From positions 3,720,001 to 3,784,000 of the forward strand of contig OZ253540.1 in assembly GCA_965262485.1 (NCBI GenBank): a stretch of DNA of 64,000 nucleotides. The letters are read 5' to 3'. Below the pieces are notes generated by a model. It saw only the letters and a program-made list of their open reading frames with translations. It ran no database searches and was not told the origin of the DNA. The stretch comes from Bin87 sp965262485 (GTDB taxonomy: Bacteria > Chloroflexota > Dehalococcoidia > Lucifugimonadales > UBA3495). Both the position numbers and the translations under genes were made by a program. This document shows positions 18,024-27,001 of the stretch, in pieces. Each line of letters opens with the position of its first letter. Within the stretch, counting starts at the first letter, position 1.

Positions 18024-18180
18024 CAGGGTCATTCGGTTGTCATTGCGAGGAGCGCAGCGACGTGGCAAACTCGTTGAGGTTGAGCACACGCCGGGGAACC
18101 ATCATTGCTACGGTGTCGAGATTGCCACCCCCGTATCAAGTACGGGGTCGCAATGACATTAGGAAAACCGAAAGACCCTG
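18024..18180. mobile_element. 157-bp MITE-like element, family 1 (copy B)
   Basis: The ends read CAGGGTCATTCGGTT and, inward from the other side, CAGGGTCTTTCGGTT. It is flanked by a perfect 10-bp direct repeat CCGGCGTAAC at 18014-18023 and 18181-18190. The interior holds TCATTGCGAGGAGCGCAGCG and a CCCCGTATCAAGTACGGGG hairpin. Same family and size as the element at 10258. Confidence 0.8.
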
Positions 18181-18190
18181 CCGGCGTAAC

Positions 18191-18346
18191 CAGGACGATT
18201 GCCTGATGAACGAATGGTAGTGTCGCAATTTAGGTGGTTTTTACATTCGCACCTGGTGAGCTTGTCGAACCACTCTACCCGCTCGTCCTTCGACAGGCTC
18301 AGGATGAGCGGGTAGAGTCAACTCCCGTGACTTTGCAAAGGCCCTG
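18191..18346. repeat. Second, imperfect inverted-repeat element abutting copy B
   Basis: It begins CAGGACGATTGC, the same end as the element at 7494, and finishes GCAAAGGCCCTG, giving short imperfect inverted ends. The interior includes CTTCGACAGGCTCAGGATGA. No direct repeat was seen at its right side. It fills most of the gap before the CoA transferase genes. Confidence 0.5.
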
Positions 18347-18467
18347 CGTCGCGCGTTGCAGGTTGCCCATCGGGGCGGGTTGGCATAAACTGGCGGCGAT
18401 AGCGACTTGGCTCAATTATCAAGGCGAGAATCGCAGTCTTCACGAAAATCGCACGGGAGGCTTACCC

Positions 18468-19793
18468 ATGCCCCTGCCTACTCCATTGAAAGGCGTCCGC
18501 GTCGTTGACTTCACCTGGGTCCGGGCCGGCCCCTGGGCAGCCCGCTGGCTGGGCACTCTGGGCGCCGAAGTGGTGAAGGTTGAGTGGCCGCTGAACCTCG
18601 ATACCCTGCGGCAAAACCGATTCACGGTCCCTCCGGGCGTGGAACCGGGCCCAAACTCCACCGGTCAGTTTGCCGATACCAACGCCAACAAACGGGGCAT
18701 CAGCATCAACACCCGCACCGACCAGGGCCTGGACCTGGTGAAGCGGCTGATCTCGGTCTCCGACATCGTCATCGAAAACTTCAGCAGCCGAATCATGCGG
18801 CGCTGGGGGCTCGGTTACGACGAGCTGCGAAAAGTTCGGCCCGACATCATCTACGTGTCCATGGCGGGATTCGGTCAAACCGGGCGCTACCACTGGTACG
18901 GAACCATGGGCCCGGCGGCCCAGGCCCTCAGCGGACTGACGCATCTGTCCGGAATGCCCGGCAAACCGCCGGCCGGCTGGGGCTGGTCGTATCTGGACGA
19001 CACCGGAGGCATGTACGGCGCCATGTGCGCGCTGACCGCCCTGCGCCATCGCTCCGCCACCGGCAAGGGCCAGCACGTCGATCTGTCGCAAATGATCACC
19101 GGCATCACGTTGACCGGCCCGGCGATGCTCGACCGCACCGTGAACGGACGTCCGGCGCGCCGGGAGGGATTCCCGCCCGGCAACCGCACCGTGTGGCCGG
19201 GAAACGAGCCGGTGAACAACTATCGCGGTCCCATCGCCGCTCCCCACAACGCCTACCGCACGGCCCCGGGAGGTTATAACGACTGGGCCGTCATCGCCTG
19301 CCTGTCCGACGCAGAGTGGCACAAACTCGTGGACTTGATGGGCAATCCCGCCTGGGCAGACGACCGGTTCAACACCATCGAAGGTCGTCTGGAGCGCCAG
19401 GAGGAGATGGACGAGCACATCGAAGAATGGACCAAAAACTTCACCAAGTACGAGCTGACCGATAAATGTCAGCAGGCGGGCGTAAGGGCCATGGCGGTGC
19501 AGAGCAGCCAGGACCGGGTGGACAACGACCCGCAACTGCGCCACCGGGATATGTACGTACCCATGGACCATCCCATGCTGGGGCCGTGGAAGTTCCAGAA
19601 CGCGCCGTTCAAGATGCCCAAATCCCCGGCGCAGATGTCCAGCCCGCCGCCGATGATCGGCCAGCACAACCGGGATGTCCTGGAGGATTTGCTGGGGCTG
19701 GAACACTCGGATTTGCTGGAAGGTTATGAGAACGGCATATTCTGGCCCACCACCATGGACCGGTATCCCTACATCGAGGAGGCCCTGCGATGA
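18468..19793 (+). CDS. Family III CoA transferase (CaiB/BaiF type)
   Basis: 441-aa enzyme that moves CoA between carboxylic acids, with no signal peptide. Landmarks: GVRVVDFTWVRAGPWAARWL and GAEVVKVEWP at the N-terminus, NANKRGISINTRTDQG near residue 75, GYDELRKVRPDIIYVSMAGF near residue 120, and SGLTHLSGMPGKPPAGWGWS in the middle. The ATG at 18468 has GGGAGG eight bases upstream; the open frame further upstream runs through repeats and is ignored. Its stop overlaps the start of the next CoA transferase (ATGA), suggesting a two-subunit or two-step enzyme pair. Substrate not readable. Confidence 0.92.
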   Translation: MPLPTPLKGVRVVDFTWVRAGPWAARWLGTLGAEVVKVEWPLNLDTLRQNRFTVPPGVEPGPNSTGQFADTNANKRGISINTRTDQGLDLVKRLISVSDIVIENFSSRIMRRWGLGYDELRKVRPDIIYVSMAGFGQTGRYHWYGTMGPAAQALSGLTHLSGMPGKPPAGWGWSYLDDTGGMYGAMCALTALRHRSATGKGQHVDLSQMITGITLTGPAMLDRTVNGRPARREGFPPGNRTVWPGNEPVNNYRGPIAAPHNAYRTAPGGYNDWAVIACLSDAEWHKLVDLMGNPAWADDRFNTIEGRLERQEEMDEHIEEWTKNFTKYELTDKCQQAGVRAMAVQSSQDRVDNDPQLRHRDMYVPMDHPMLGPWKFQNAPFKMPKSPAQMSSPPPMIGQHNRDVLEDLLGLEHSDLLEGYENGIFWPTTMDRYPYIEEALR

Positions 19794-21106
19794 CTTCCGC
19801 CAACAATGGCAACCAACCGGACGGTATCGACCAGGGTGATGCTCGACCCGCCGACTACAGTTTGCCAGGCCCGTTGAACGGCCTGCGCGTGCTGGAAATC
19901 TGCGACGAGAAGGGCCAGTTTTGCGGCAAGCTGCTGGCCGACCTTGGCGCCGACGTGATCAAGATCGAACCGCCGGGCGGAGAAGCCTGTCGCAGTTTCG
20001 GTCCGTTCATGGACGATATTCCCCACCGGGAACGCAGCCTGTCGTTCTGGCATTACAACACGTCCAAACGCGGCATCACCGTCAAACTGGATTCTATACC
20101 GGGGCAGGACATCATCACGCGGCTGGCCGCAACCGCCGACATCGTCCTGGAGAGCCAGCAGCCCGGTTATCTGGATTCGCTGGGGCTTGGCTACGACCGG
20201 CTTTCCGCCGACAACCCCGGCCTCATCATGTGCTCGCTAACGCCTTACGGTCAGACCGGACCGTGGCGCGATTACATCAGCAGCGACATCACCCACCTGG
20301 CCGGCGGCGGACAAATGGCGTCATCGGGTTACGACGAGATCGACGTCCCCAATGCTCCACCCATCGCGCCCGGCGGCGGCAACAGCTGGCACATCGGCGG
20401 CCACTACGCCTACATCGGCATGATGGCCGCGCTGTATTACCGGTTCATTTCGGGCGAGGGACAGTACATCGATGCGTCGATTCACGAAGCCTGCGCGCTG
20501 ACCACCGAAGGCGCCATCGCCATCTACCTGTCAACCGGACAGGTGGTGCAGCGGCATACCGGAAGGCACGCCGCGCCCGATATGTCGCCGTCCATCCAGT
20601 TCCCGACGGGAGACGGCGGTTGGCTGAATACCACGCGCTCCGGCACCAACCTGACGCCAGCTCGGCTGAAGCTGCTGGCCGACTGGTTCGGACAAACCGA
20701 TATGGCAGAAGACCTGGGCGATGAGCGCTATCAGGATCCGGATGTCATCGCTGAAGAAAACGACCACATCGTGCAGGTGATGAAAAACTTCTTCAACAAC
20801 TCCACGCTGGAAGATGCCTTCCACGGTGGGCAACAGCGGGACTTCCCCTGGGGAGCCATCCGCAGCATGGACGAGATCGTTGGCGACGACCATCTGCAGG
20901 ATCGGGGGTTTTTCACCCAGGTGGAGCATCCGGAATTGGGGCGGACGTTCACCTATCCGGGCGGCGCGGCCATCTACAACGGGTCGCCGTGGCGAGTAAG
21001 CCGTCGCGCGCCGCTAATCGGCGAACACAACGCCGAAATACTGCAAGGCGAGCTGGGCCTCACCACGGGACAGATGCTGCTACTGGCCGAGGGGGGAGTG
21101 ATCTAA
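19790..21106 (+). CDS. Family III CoA transferase, partner of the preceding gene
   Basis: 438 aa; GLRVLEICDEKGQFCGKLLA, DLGADVIKIEPPGGEACRSF and YNTSKRGITVKLDS are the family N-terminal landmarks, followed by GYDRLSADNPGLIMCSLTPY. It overlaps the upstream gene by 4 bp, so translation is coupled. Pairs of such genes in Chloroflexota often accompany degradation of unusual acids, but the substrate is unknown. Ends 6 bp before the HipA-like kinase gene, which may be read from the same transcript. Confidence 0.92.
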   Translation: MTSANNGNQPDGIDQGDARPADYSLPGPLNGLRVLEICDEKGQFCGKLLADLGADVIKIEPPGGEACRSFGPFMDDIPHRERSLSFWHYNTSKRGITVKLDSIPGQDIITRLAATADIVLESQQPGYLDSLGLGYDRLSADNPGLIMCSLTPYGQTGPWRDYISSDITHLAGGGQMASSGYDEIDVPNAPPIAPGGGNSWHIGGHYAYIGMMAALYYRFISGEGQYIDASIHEACALTTEGAIAIYLSTGQVVQRHTGRHAAPDMSPSIQFPTGDGGWLNTTRSGTNLTPARLKLLADWFGQTDMAEDLGDERYQDPDVIAEENDHIVQVMKNFFNNSTLEDAFHGGQQRDFPWGAIRSMDEIVGDDHLQDRGFFTQVEHPELGRTFTYPGGAAIYNGSPWRVSRRAPLIGEHNAEILQGELGLTTGQMLLLAEGGVI

Positions 21107-21112
21107 CAAACG

Positions 21113-22045
21113 ATGCCGGACGAGTATTACCCGGTAATTTGCTTTGACATTCCTGATGGACATAGTGCGGGCGTACCTGCCGACGACTATGAACCGTTAG
21201 GGAGCAAAGAAAAATTCTGGCGAGTCAGGAGCGACGGGGCTATCTGGCTTTTCAAAAAGCCCCGGCCGGGCACCGGGGAAGCCTGGGCCGAAAAGATTGC
21301 TTACGAGATTGCTACGCTCATAGGCGTGAGTTGCGCTGAAGTGCAACTCGCCAAATCCGCAGGTGATTTTGGCGCAGCGTCGTTGTCATTTGCCCAGCCC
21401 GGATGGCCCAGAGCGCATGGCAATACCGTTCTGTCAGAGACAATCGCGGGCTATGACGAGAATTTAAGGTTTGGTCAATACGACCATAACGTCCGCAACA
21501 TAGCGTCATCGGTCACCAGATGGGCAGAACGAAACCAACTTGATCCGCGAGTAGTCCATAGCGGGTTAGTGTCTTATGCCGTGCTGGATGGACTAATTGG
21601 CAACACCGACCGGCATCACGAAAACTGGATGTTTTTCTACGACCCGGAAAAACGGGCTTTCCGATTGGGGCCATCATACGACCATGGGTCATCGCTGGGT
21701 CGAGAGTTGCAGGACGTTAGCCGGCGCATATCGCGCAGTCGGCGGCACATCCTTGATTCCGACGGAGTGCTAAACTATTTGTTGAACCGCAGGAGTGGCG
21801 GTTCGGTATATGCAAACCGACACAGCAAACAAGCGCCGCCGCCTTTACGAACAGCACAGCTGATTTGCCGTTGGCAGGCGGATGTAGCCAGGCCGTGGCT
21901 GGAGCAATTGCACGCCGTGGGGAACACAGAGTTCCAGTCGATAATTGACAAAGTGCCGCCTGTGTTTATGTCTGACACTGCCAAAGAGTTCGCCTATCAG
22001 GTAATGGCAATCAGCAAAGCGGAATTGCTAAGGAGCATCCGATGA
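21113..22045 (+). CDS. HipA-like kinase lacking the N-terminal subdomain
   Basis: 310-aa protein with a HipA/PI4K-type kinase core. LIGNTDRHHENWMFFYD near residue 160 is the catalytic loop (D and N), and LGPSYDHGSSLG near residue 185 is the metal-binding region. The glycine-rich lobe GSKEKFWRVRSDG, then AIWLFKKPRPG (with a nucleotide-binding Lys), lies near residue 30-45. The usual HipA N-subdomain 1 is absent from this chain. The next gene overlaps it by 4 bp and may supply that part or a DNA-binding module. No HipB-like helix-turn-helix gene is adjacent. Likely a Ser/Thr kinase toxin or regulator; partner function is inferred. Confidence 0.75.
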   Translation: MPDEYYPVICFDIPDGHSAGVPADDYEPLGSKEKFWRVRSDGAIWLFKKPRPGTGEAWAEKIAYEIATLIGVSCAEVQLAKSAGDFGAASLSFAQPGWPRAHGNTVLSETIAGYDENLRFGQYDHNVRNIASSVTRWAERNQLDPRVVHSGLVSYAVLDGLIGNTDRHHENWMFFYDPEKRAFRLGPSYDHGSSLGRELQDVSRRISRSRRHILDSDGVLNYLLNRRSGGSVYANRHSKQAPPPLRTAQLICRWQADVARPWLEQLHAVGNTEFQSIIDKVPPVFMSDTAKEFAYQVMAISKAELLRSIR

Positions 22046-22797
22046 CTATCCTTTATCTGGCTTGGCAAGATCCGCGAAGCCGTGACTGGTTCCCGGTGGG
22101 CAGGCTGGACGCTGACCAGGATACGGAGCCGACCACGTATGAGTTCGTGTATATCAACGGAGCCCGCGATGCTCAGAAAGCCGCCGATTTTTTTACTATC
22201 CCCGGTTTTCCCGACGTCAGCGAACGCTACTGCTCAGGCCGTCTGTTTCCGTTGTTTCAAAACCGAGTGATGAACCATCGCCGTCCGGACCGTCCGGAAT
22301 ACTTACGTCAGCTGGGGCTTGACCCTAAAAGCCGGGACCCGGTGTCTGAGCTGGCGATGACGCCCAATCGGAGCCACAACGACGGCTTTGAGGTGTTCCC
22401 GGCGATTGCGCCCGATGCTGACGGACGGTTTGTCACAAGATTTGCGCTGCACGGGCTAAACCATACCAATCCCCATTCTGTCGCGCGGACAGCAAGCCTC
22501 GAAACGGGTGAAAGCCTCTGCGTCGCTTTTGAATTGAATAACCCCGCCACAACACACGCCATTACTGTCGCTACCGATGACCATTATATTATTGGCTGGC
22601 TGCCCCGTTATCTAATCGACGGCTTGCACCAGGACAATGCCTGGATGATTACCGATGTCAAGGCTAAGGTGGCGCAAGTTAACCTCGATGCACCGTTGAG
22701 CCATCGGCTGCTGGTTGATTTCAGGGGCAGTTTACCGGCCGGATTCCGGCCCATGGAACACCTGCCTCAGTACCAACCCATCACTCCGAAAGATTAA
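22042..22797 (+). CDS. HIRAN-like protein paired with the HipA-like kinase
   Basis: 251 aa. The N-terminus (YLAWQDPRSRDWFPVGRL, then YEFVYINGA) resembles the strand pattern of the HipA N-subdomain 1. The C-terminal part (FELNNPATTHAITVATDDHY, then IIGWLPRYLIDGL) resembles a HIRAN domain, a fold that binds DNA ends. It starts 4 bp inside the kinase gene (ATGA overlap). The split between a kinase core and an N-subdomain/HIRAN protein recalls the multi-gene HipBST arrangement, but without a HipB. Assignment of both halves is by eye and moderate. Confidence 0.6.
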   Translation: MTILYLAWQDPRSRDWFPVGRLDADQDTEPTTYEFVYINGARDAQKAADFFTIPGFPDVSERYCSGRLFPLFQNRVMNHRRPDRPEYLRQLGLDPKSRDPVSELAMTPNRSHNDGFEVFPAIAPDADGRFVTRFALHGLNHTNPHSVARTASLETGESLCVAFELNNPATTHAITVATDDHYIIGWLPRYLIDGLHQDNAWMITDVKAKVAQVNLDAPLSHRLLVDFRGSLPAGFRPMEHLPQYQPITPKD

Positions 22798-22801
22798 TCC
22801 C

Positions 22802-23911
22802 CTACCCCACGAACAGATCTTCCGGCAGGAAGGCTGACACTACGTAGTTGGGTACGTCCACCACGTTGCTCACTTTGAGGTCGACGGCCACGCTGCAGAT
22901 TACGTAGGCCTGGTTGCGGGTGAAGCCGCGCTCCTGCAGCAGGTCGATCATGTTCAGCAGGGCGTTGCGGCAGGCCAGGGTCAGGTCTTCGCCCTGGTTG
23001 ACCCCATCGTCCGTAACCGGCATACCCATGGTGGCGATGAACTTGCGGGGAGCGGCCCAATGGGGGTCGATGTAGTAGTCTTCCCGGGTGAAGCGGGGCC
23101 AGCGGATGTTGCGCTGCTGGGCTTCTCCCTTGAGCAGGCGGAACCGCACGGTGCACGTGGCGCCCATTTCCACAGCAGTTACGCAGACCTCGCCGTCACC
23201 CTGGGCGAAGTGGGCATCGCCGGTGGAGAACAGAGCGCCATCGACGGCCACCGGCAGCAGCAGTCTGGAGCCGGCCGAAAGCTGTTTGACATCAAAGTTG
23301 CCCCCGTTCTCCCGGGGCGGCAGGGTGCGCAGGCCGTGGGTGGCGCCGACGCCGGCGATGGGCACCGAGCTGGCGGTATCCGGAGGCAGGGCCACGCCGC
23401 CGCGAGCGGCCAATTCAGCCTCGCGACGTGTCCAGGCGTCAAGTTGGGTATGGCTCGGAGCCACGCCGGAGACTCCCATAAAGGGTGCGCCGGGGACGCG
23501 TACGCCGGGGATTTGCGCGGAAGTGGCCCAGCCATCGGCAATGTTCCAGTGCACGATGAAGGGCTCGGTGAAGATGTCGCGCAGGAAGCCGAAGCCAGGC
23601 ACGATGCAACTGAAGGCGTGGGGCTCGGGGGCGATATCGACGAATTCAATTTCCAGCAGATCTCCGGGCTGGGCTCCTCTCACCAGAACGGGCCCGGTGA
23701 GAGGGTGGATAACGCCGGCATCGACGGTATCGAAAACGGTCTCGGTTACGCCGGGGTGAAGTTGACCGTCGAAAGCGTCGCGGGTTTCCAGCACGACCTC
23801 TTCACCTTCGTCAACCTCCAGCACGGCGGGGATGTCCGGATGCCAGCGATTGTGGCCTGTGATAGACTCCTCACGCAGCGGCTTGCTGCGATCGATGTTA
23901 ATGCTCGGCAT
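22802..23911 (-). CDS. Acetamidase/formamidase family protein
   Basis: 369-aa amidohydrolase of the FmdA/AmdA family, which releases ammonia from short amides. Seen: HPLTGPVLVRGAQPGDLLEI near residue 75 (metal and substrate site region), FIVHWNIADGWATS, VPGAPFMGVSGVAPSH near residue 145 and LLLPVAVDGALFSTGDAHFAQGDGEV region near residue 220, the conserved core with its glutamate. The ATG at 23911 has GGGGAGG eight bases upstream; the frame upstream of it is not conserved in appearance. Transcribed divergently from the NTF2-like gene; convergent with the HIRAN-like gene, 4 bp apart. Confidence 0.9.
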   Translation of the reverse strand: MPSINIDRSKPLREESITGHNRWHPDIPAVLEVDEGEEVVLETRDAFDGQLHPGVTETVFDTVDAGVIHPLTGPVLVRGAQPGDLLEIEFVDIAPEPHAFSCIVPGFGFLRDIFTEPFIVHWNIADGWATSAQIPGVRVPGAPFMGVSGVAPSHTQLDAWTRREAELAARGGVALPPDTASSVPIAGVGATHGLRTLPPRENGGNFDVKQLSAGSRLLLPVAVDGALFSTGDAHFAQGDGEVCVTAVEMGATCTVRFRLLKGEAQQRNIRWPRFTREDYYIDPHWAAPRKFIATMGMPVTDDGVNQGEDLTLACRNALLNMIDLLQERGFTRNQAYVICSVAVDLKVSNVVDVPNYVVSAFLPEDLFVG

Positions 23912-23987
23912 GGATTGAACCTCCCCGATTCGGTCGGTCTTGTTCGTAAATAATCGGTCTCGTGCGCCAATAAAAGGAGTTGTTACG

Positions 23988-24422
23988 GTGTCAACTACCC
24001 AAAACGTATCCAACCCTTCCGCAAGTCCCGACATCATCGCGGCCAACCTGGCGGCGGTGGAAGCCCACTTTCACTCCGAAGCAACCAACGAGGTGGAAGC
24101 GGCGCTGGATCTGTACACCGATGACGTGGTCTGGGAAGCGCCGGCCCGCGGACTGCGATTTGAGGGCAAGCGGGCTGTTGCCGACAATTATACGCAAATG
24201 TTCGCCAAGATGGCGGACGTGGAGTTCGAAAATCTGCAACGGTTCGCCACCGAAGACCGCGTGGTGGATGACAGCGTGGTGCGGTTCCGGCTGCTGGACA
24301 CCGGCTATTTACCGCTGAATCCCGGCACGCAGGTGGAGATGCGGCTGGTGCACATCTTTGAGATGCGCGACGGCTTGATCAGCAAAGAAATCGGCTACGA
24401 GATGTGGAGCGCGGTGGGTTAG
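23988..24422 (+). CDS. SnoaL/NTF2-like protein
   Basis: 144-aa single-domain protein with the cone-shaped NTF2-like pattern: VEAALDLYTDDVVWEAPARG, GKRAVADNYTQMFAKMADVE and VHIFEMRDGLISKEIGYEMW. Such proteins act as small isomerases, hydrolases or ligand-binding proteins. The start is taken as GTG at 23988, with AAAGGAG eight bases upstream; an in-frame TTG at 23940 lacks a ribosome site. The substrate cannot be predicted. Divergent from the amidase gene. Confidence 0.8.
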   Translation: MSTTQNVSNPSASPDIIAANLAAVEAHFHSEATNEVEAALDLYTDDVVWEAPARGLRFEGKRAVADNYTQMFAKMADVEFENLQRFATEDRVVDDSVVRFRLLDTGYLPLNPGTQVEMRLVHIFEMRDGLISKEIGYEMWSAVG

Positions 24423-24508
24423 AAGAGGCGAGTGGTGACGCTGCGGGATTGCCTGACAGTTGACGATGATAAAATAGTGGCATCCACACACTCCGTTGGC
24501 GAATCACA

Positions 24509-24964
24509 ATGATAACGCCTGAGCTCTATATCCTGTACGGCTTTTTAGCCTTTATTTCGCTGTTGCTCATTACGCTGGTGGCAACCACTCTGCGTACTGC
24601 TCAGGATATTGGCATACTGAAACGCGGACAAACTGCGCTTGGTGAAAAGATAGACCATGTTGAACGAAACCTGAACGCAAGGATCGACGGGGTTGAACAA
24701 AACTTAAACGCAAGGATTGACCGGGTTGAACAAGGCCTCAACGCAAGGATTGACGGGGTTGAACAAAGCTTGGGAGGTAGGCTAGATCGGGTGGAAAGCA
24801 GGATAGACTTGGTTGAGAATCGGCTTTTCCTGCTGGCGCAGGACGTTAGCGAGATTAAAGGTTCCGTTCAGGCCCTACACGAGCGGGTTGATTTGGTGAT
24901 GCGACATCGGCACCAACCCACTGGCGAGGTAGTTCTGACACCGGAGGAACTGCCGGCAGATTAG
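24509..24964 (+). CDS. Membrane-anchored coiled-coil protein with 11-residue repeats
   Basis: 151 aa: one N-terminal membrane helix (LYILYGFLAFISLLLITLVA), then a coiled coil built from near-identical 11-residue units such as VEQNLNARIDR, VEQGLNARIDG and VEQSLGGRLDR, about five units, and a charged tail. The DNA copies of the unit are about 33 bp and nearly identical, so the number of repeats can change by slippage. No catalytic domain. Similar coil segments occur in the genes at 27002 and 29242. Function unknown. Confidence 0.75.
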   Translation: MITPELYILYGFLAFISLLLITLVATTLRTAQDIGILKRGQTALGEKIDHVERNLNARIDGVEQNLNARIDRVEQGLNARIDGVEQSLGGRLDRVESRIDLVENRLFLLAQDVSEIKGSVQALHERVDLVMRHRHQPTGEVVLTPEELPAD

Positions 24965-25086
24965 TCCGGCGGGTTGGTTTGCATTTGCACAGTGCAGGGG
25001 CGACTCCTGAAAGCGCTCCTGAGAAAGTGTCAGGGAACTCTGTGATATTGGCGGGTTGCGCTTGCAATGACGCTCGGGCTTAGGCG

Positions 25087-25599
25087 TCAGGACGCCGGTA
25101 CTTCGTGCGCCCAGGTGAAGCCGCGGTCGGGTTCGTCGATGAGACGCCATTGCAGCAGTTTGAAGCCCTCTTCCACCGGTTGGAATACGGCTTCGACGCG
25201 TTTGCCGATGCCCACCATCGCTTCCTTTTCCATGTTGAAATCGGCATCGACCAGGTTCCCGGTGATCCGCAGACCGTCATGCTCATTGGGCTGACCGCTC
25301 TGCTCGTCCAGCTCCACCAGCACGATGGCAAACGGCGCCAGGTCGCGGAAGCTGGGAATCACGGTGTGGGCCACCACCTGGTAGGAATAGATGGTCCCCT
25401 TGCCCGACACCTGCTGCCATTCCCAGTTGATGGAGGTACACCAGGGGCAACCCGGGCCGGGTTCGCCGCGCAGCAATCCACAGTCTGAGCACTTCTTGAC
25501 CACCAGGCGGCCCTCGGCAGCCGCTGCGAAGTATCCCTGGTATTCAGAGTCGTTGTCGGGGATGCTGAGATTGATCCCCCGGTAAGTGTAATTAGGCAT
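25087..25599 (-). CDS. DUF35 zinc-ribbon/OB-fold acyl-CoA-associated protein
   Basis: 170 aa with an N-terminal rubredoxin-like zinc ribbon (KKCSDCGLLRGEPGPGCPWC near residue 35, four Cys) and an OB-fold (GKGTIYSYQVVAHTVIPSFR, PFAIVLVELDE). Such proteins form complexes with thiolase-fold enzymes and help channel CoA substrates. It lies 40 bp downstream of a thiolase-family gene on the same strand, the standard pairing. Confidence 0.9.
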   Translation of the reverse strand: MPNYTYRGINLSIPDNDSEYQGYFAAAAEGRLVVKKCSDCGLLRGEPGPGCPWCTSINWEWQQVSGKGTIYSYQVVAHTVIPSFRDLAPFAIVLVELDEQSGQPNEHDGLRITGNLVDADFNMEKEAMVGIGKRVEAVFQPVEEGFKLLQWRLIDEPDRGFTWAHEVPAS

Positions 25600-25639
25600 T
25601 GGTGTTCTCCCTGTATGGCCTCGGCTCCCGGTCAGCGGT

Positions 25640-26869
25640 CTAGTTCAGTATGTTGCCCATGATCAGGGAGCTTCCAACCGCTGGTGTACCCCATCCCATG
25701 TTCATGCTGATCTTCGCATCCTGAACCTGCCGACAACCGCCCACGCTGTAATCGTAGGTATGCTCACCGTTGGCGGCGCCGGGGCAGTAGTCGTCGACGG
25801 CGCCGCGCAGTTGCCGCACGTTCTCGATGACCATATTCATACCGTGGGTGTAGCCCTCGCACAGGTGGCCGCCGCTCAGGTTGTTGGGGCGGGCCCCGCC
25901 GAGGTTGATGATGCCGCTGGTTACGTAATCTTTGCCCTCGCCCTTCTTGCACCAGCCATAATCCTCAAACTGGAGCAGCACCGTGTAGGTGAAGGCATCG
26001 TAACAGCCGGTGAGATCGACGTCCTCGTGCTTCACGCCGGCCAGCTCGAACACCCGGGGACCGACGTAGTGACCGGCAACCCTGGTGATGGGGCCGTGCT
26101 GGTAGTGGAAATCGCCTCCGGGTTTGGTGCCGCGGCCCTGAACGCCCTTGATGTAAACGGGCTTGTGCTTCAGGTCCTGGGCACGGTCGGCAGAGGTGAC
26201 GATGACGCAGGTAGCGTTGTCGGTTTCCAGGCAGCAATCCAGCAGGTGCGCCACCGGCCGGATAATCCAGCGAGAGTCCATCACGTCGTCCACAGTAACC
26301 GGATGCTTCATCAGCGCCTTGGGGTTGCTGGCGGCATGGTTGGAATGAGCGACCTTGATGGCAGCCAGGTCTTCGCTTTTCACGCCGTATTCGGCCATGT
26401 GGCGGGTGAAGGTATAGGAGAACTGCTGCACGGCGCTGATGAGGCCGTAGGGCCGTTTCATCAAATCCATCCCGCCGATGGGAGCCGACGCCCGGGCGCC
26501 GGTGCCGCCGATGCGTATGTTGGAGTAACCGTTCATGGAGCGAAAAATGGCCACGGTGTCGCACATGCCGGCTTCGATGGCGCCGATGGCCAGCCCGACC
26601 AGCGCTTCGGTGGACGATCCGCCGCCGGAGCAGTCCATGTAGAAATTGGGCCGCAGGCCCAGGTCATACTGAATGGACGTCGAGGGCGTGGAGTCGCCGC
26701 CGTGGTAGCTCAGCATCCCGTCAACCTGATCCGGCGTAAGGCCAGCGTCGTTCATGGCGTTGCGGATGGCTTCAGCGCCCATTGCCCGGGTGGTGCGGCC
26801 AGACGCGCGGCTGTATTCGGTTTCGCCCACGCCGACGACGCAGTATTTGTCTCGCGGGTTGCCTGCCAT
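25640..26869 (-). CDS. Thiolase-family (SCP-x type) protein
   Basis: 409-aa thiolase-fold enzyme for CoA thioesters. Visible: GMLSYHGGDSTPSTSIQYDL, FYMDCSGGGSSTEALVGLAI near residue 80 (nucleophile Cys region), GCYDAFTYTVLLQFEDYG near residue 285, and LSGGHLCEGYTHGMN near residue 335 (His/Cys region). It is the unconventional, lipid-transfer-type thiolase that normally acts with a DUF35 partner, and that partner follows directly. Reaction direction and substrate are unknown. Confidence 0.9.
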   Translation of the reverse strand: MAGNPRDKYCVVGVGETEYSRASGRTTRAMGAEAIRNAMNDAGLTPDQVDGMLSYHGGDSTPSTSIQYDLGLRPNFYMDCSGGGSSTEALVGLAIGAIEAGMCDTVAIFRSMNGYSNIRIGGTGARASAPIGGMDLMKRPYGLISAVQQFSYTFTRHMAEYGVKSEDLAAIKVAHSNHAASNPKALMKHPVTVDDVMDSRWIIRPVAHLLDCCLETDNATCVIVTSADRAQDLKHKPVYIKGVQGRGTKPGGDFHYQHGPITRVAGHYVGPRVFELAGVKHEDVDLTGCYDAFTYTVLLQFEDYGWCKKGEGKDYVTSGIINLGGARPNNLSGGHLCEGYTHGMNMVIENVRQLRGAVDDYCPGAANGEHTYDYSVGGCRQVQDAKISMNMGWGTPAVGSSLIMGNILN

Positions 26870-27001
26870 ATTGGTCCCTCCGGATTACAGAAATAAAACG
26901 CCGCACCACGGTGGCCGGCGCAGTGTCGCTACGCTAACACGGCGGGCCGGGGGATTCAAGGCAGGGGTGGGCTAGCGGAGCGGAGTGCGCGCTGTGGTAT
27001 C

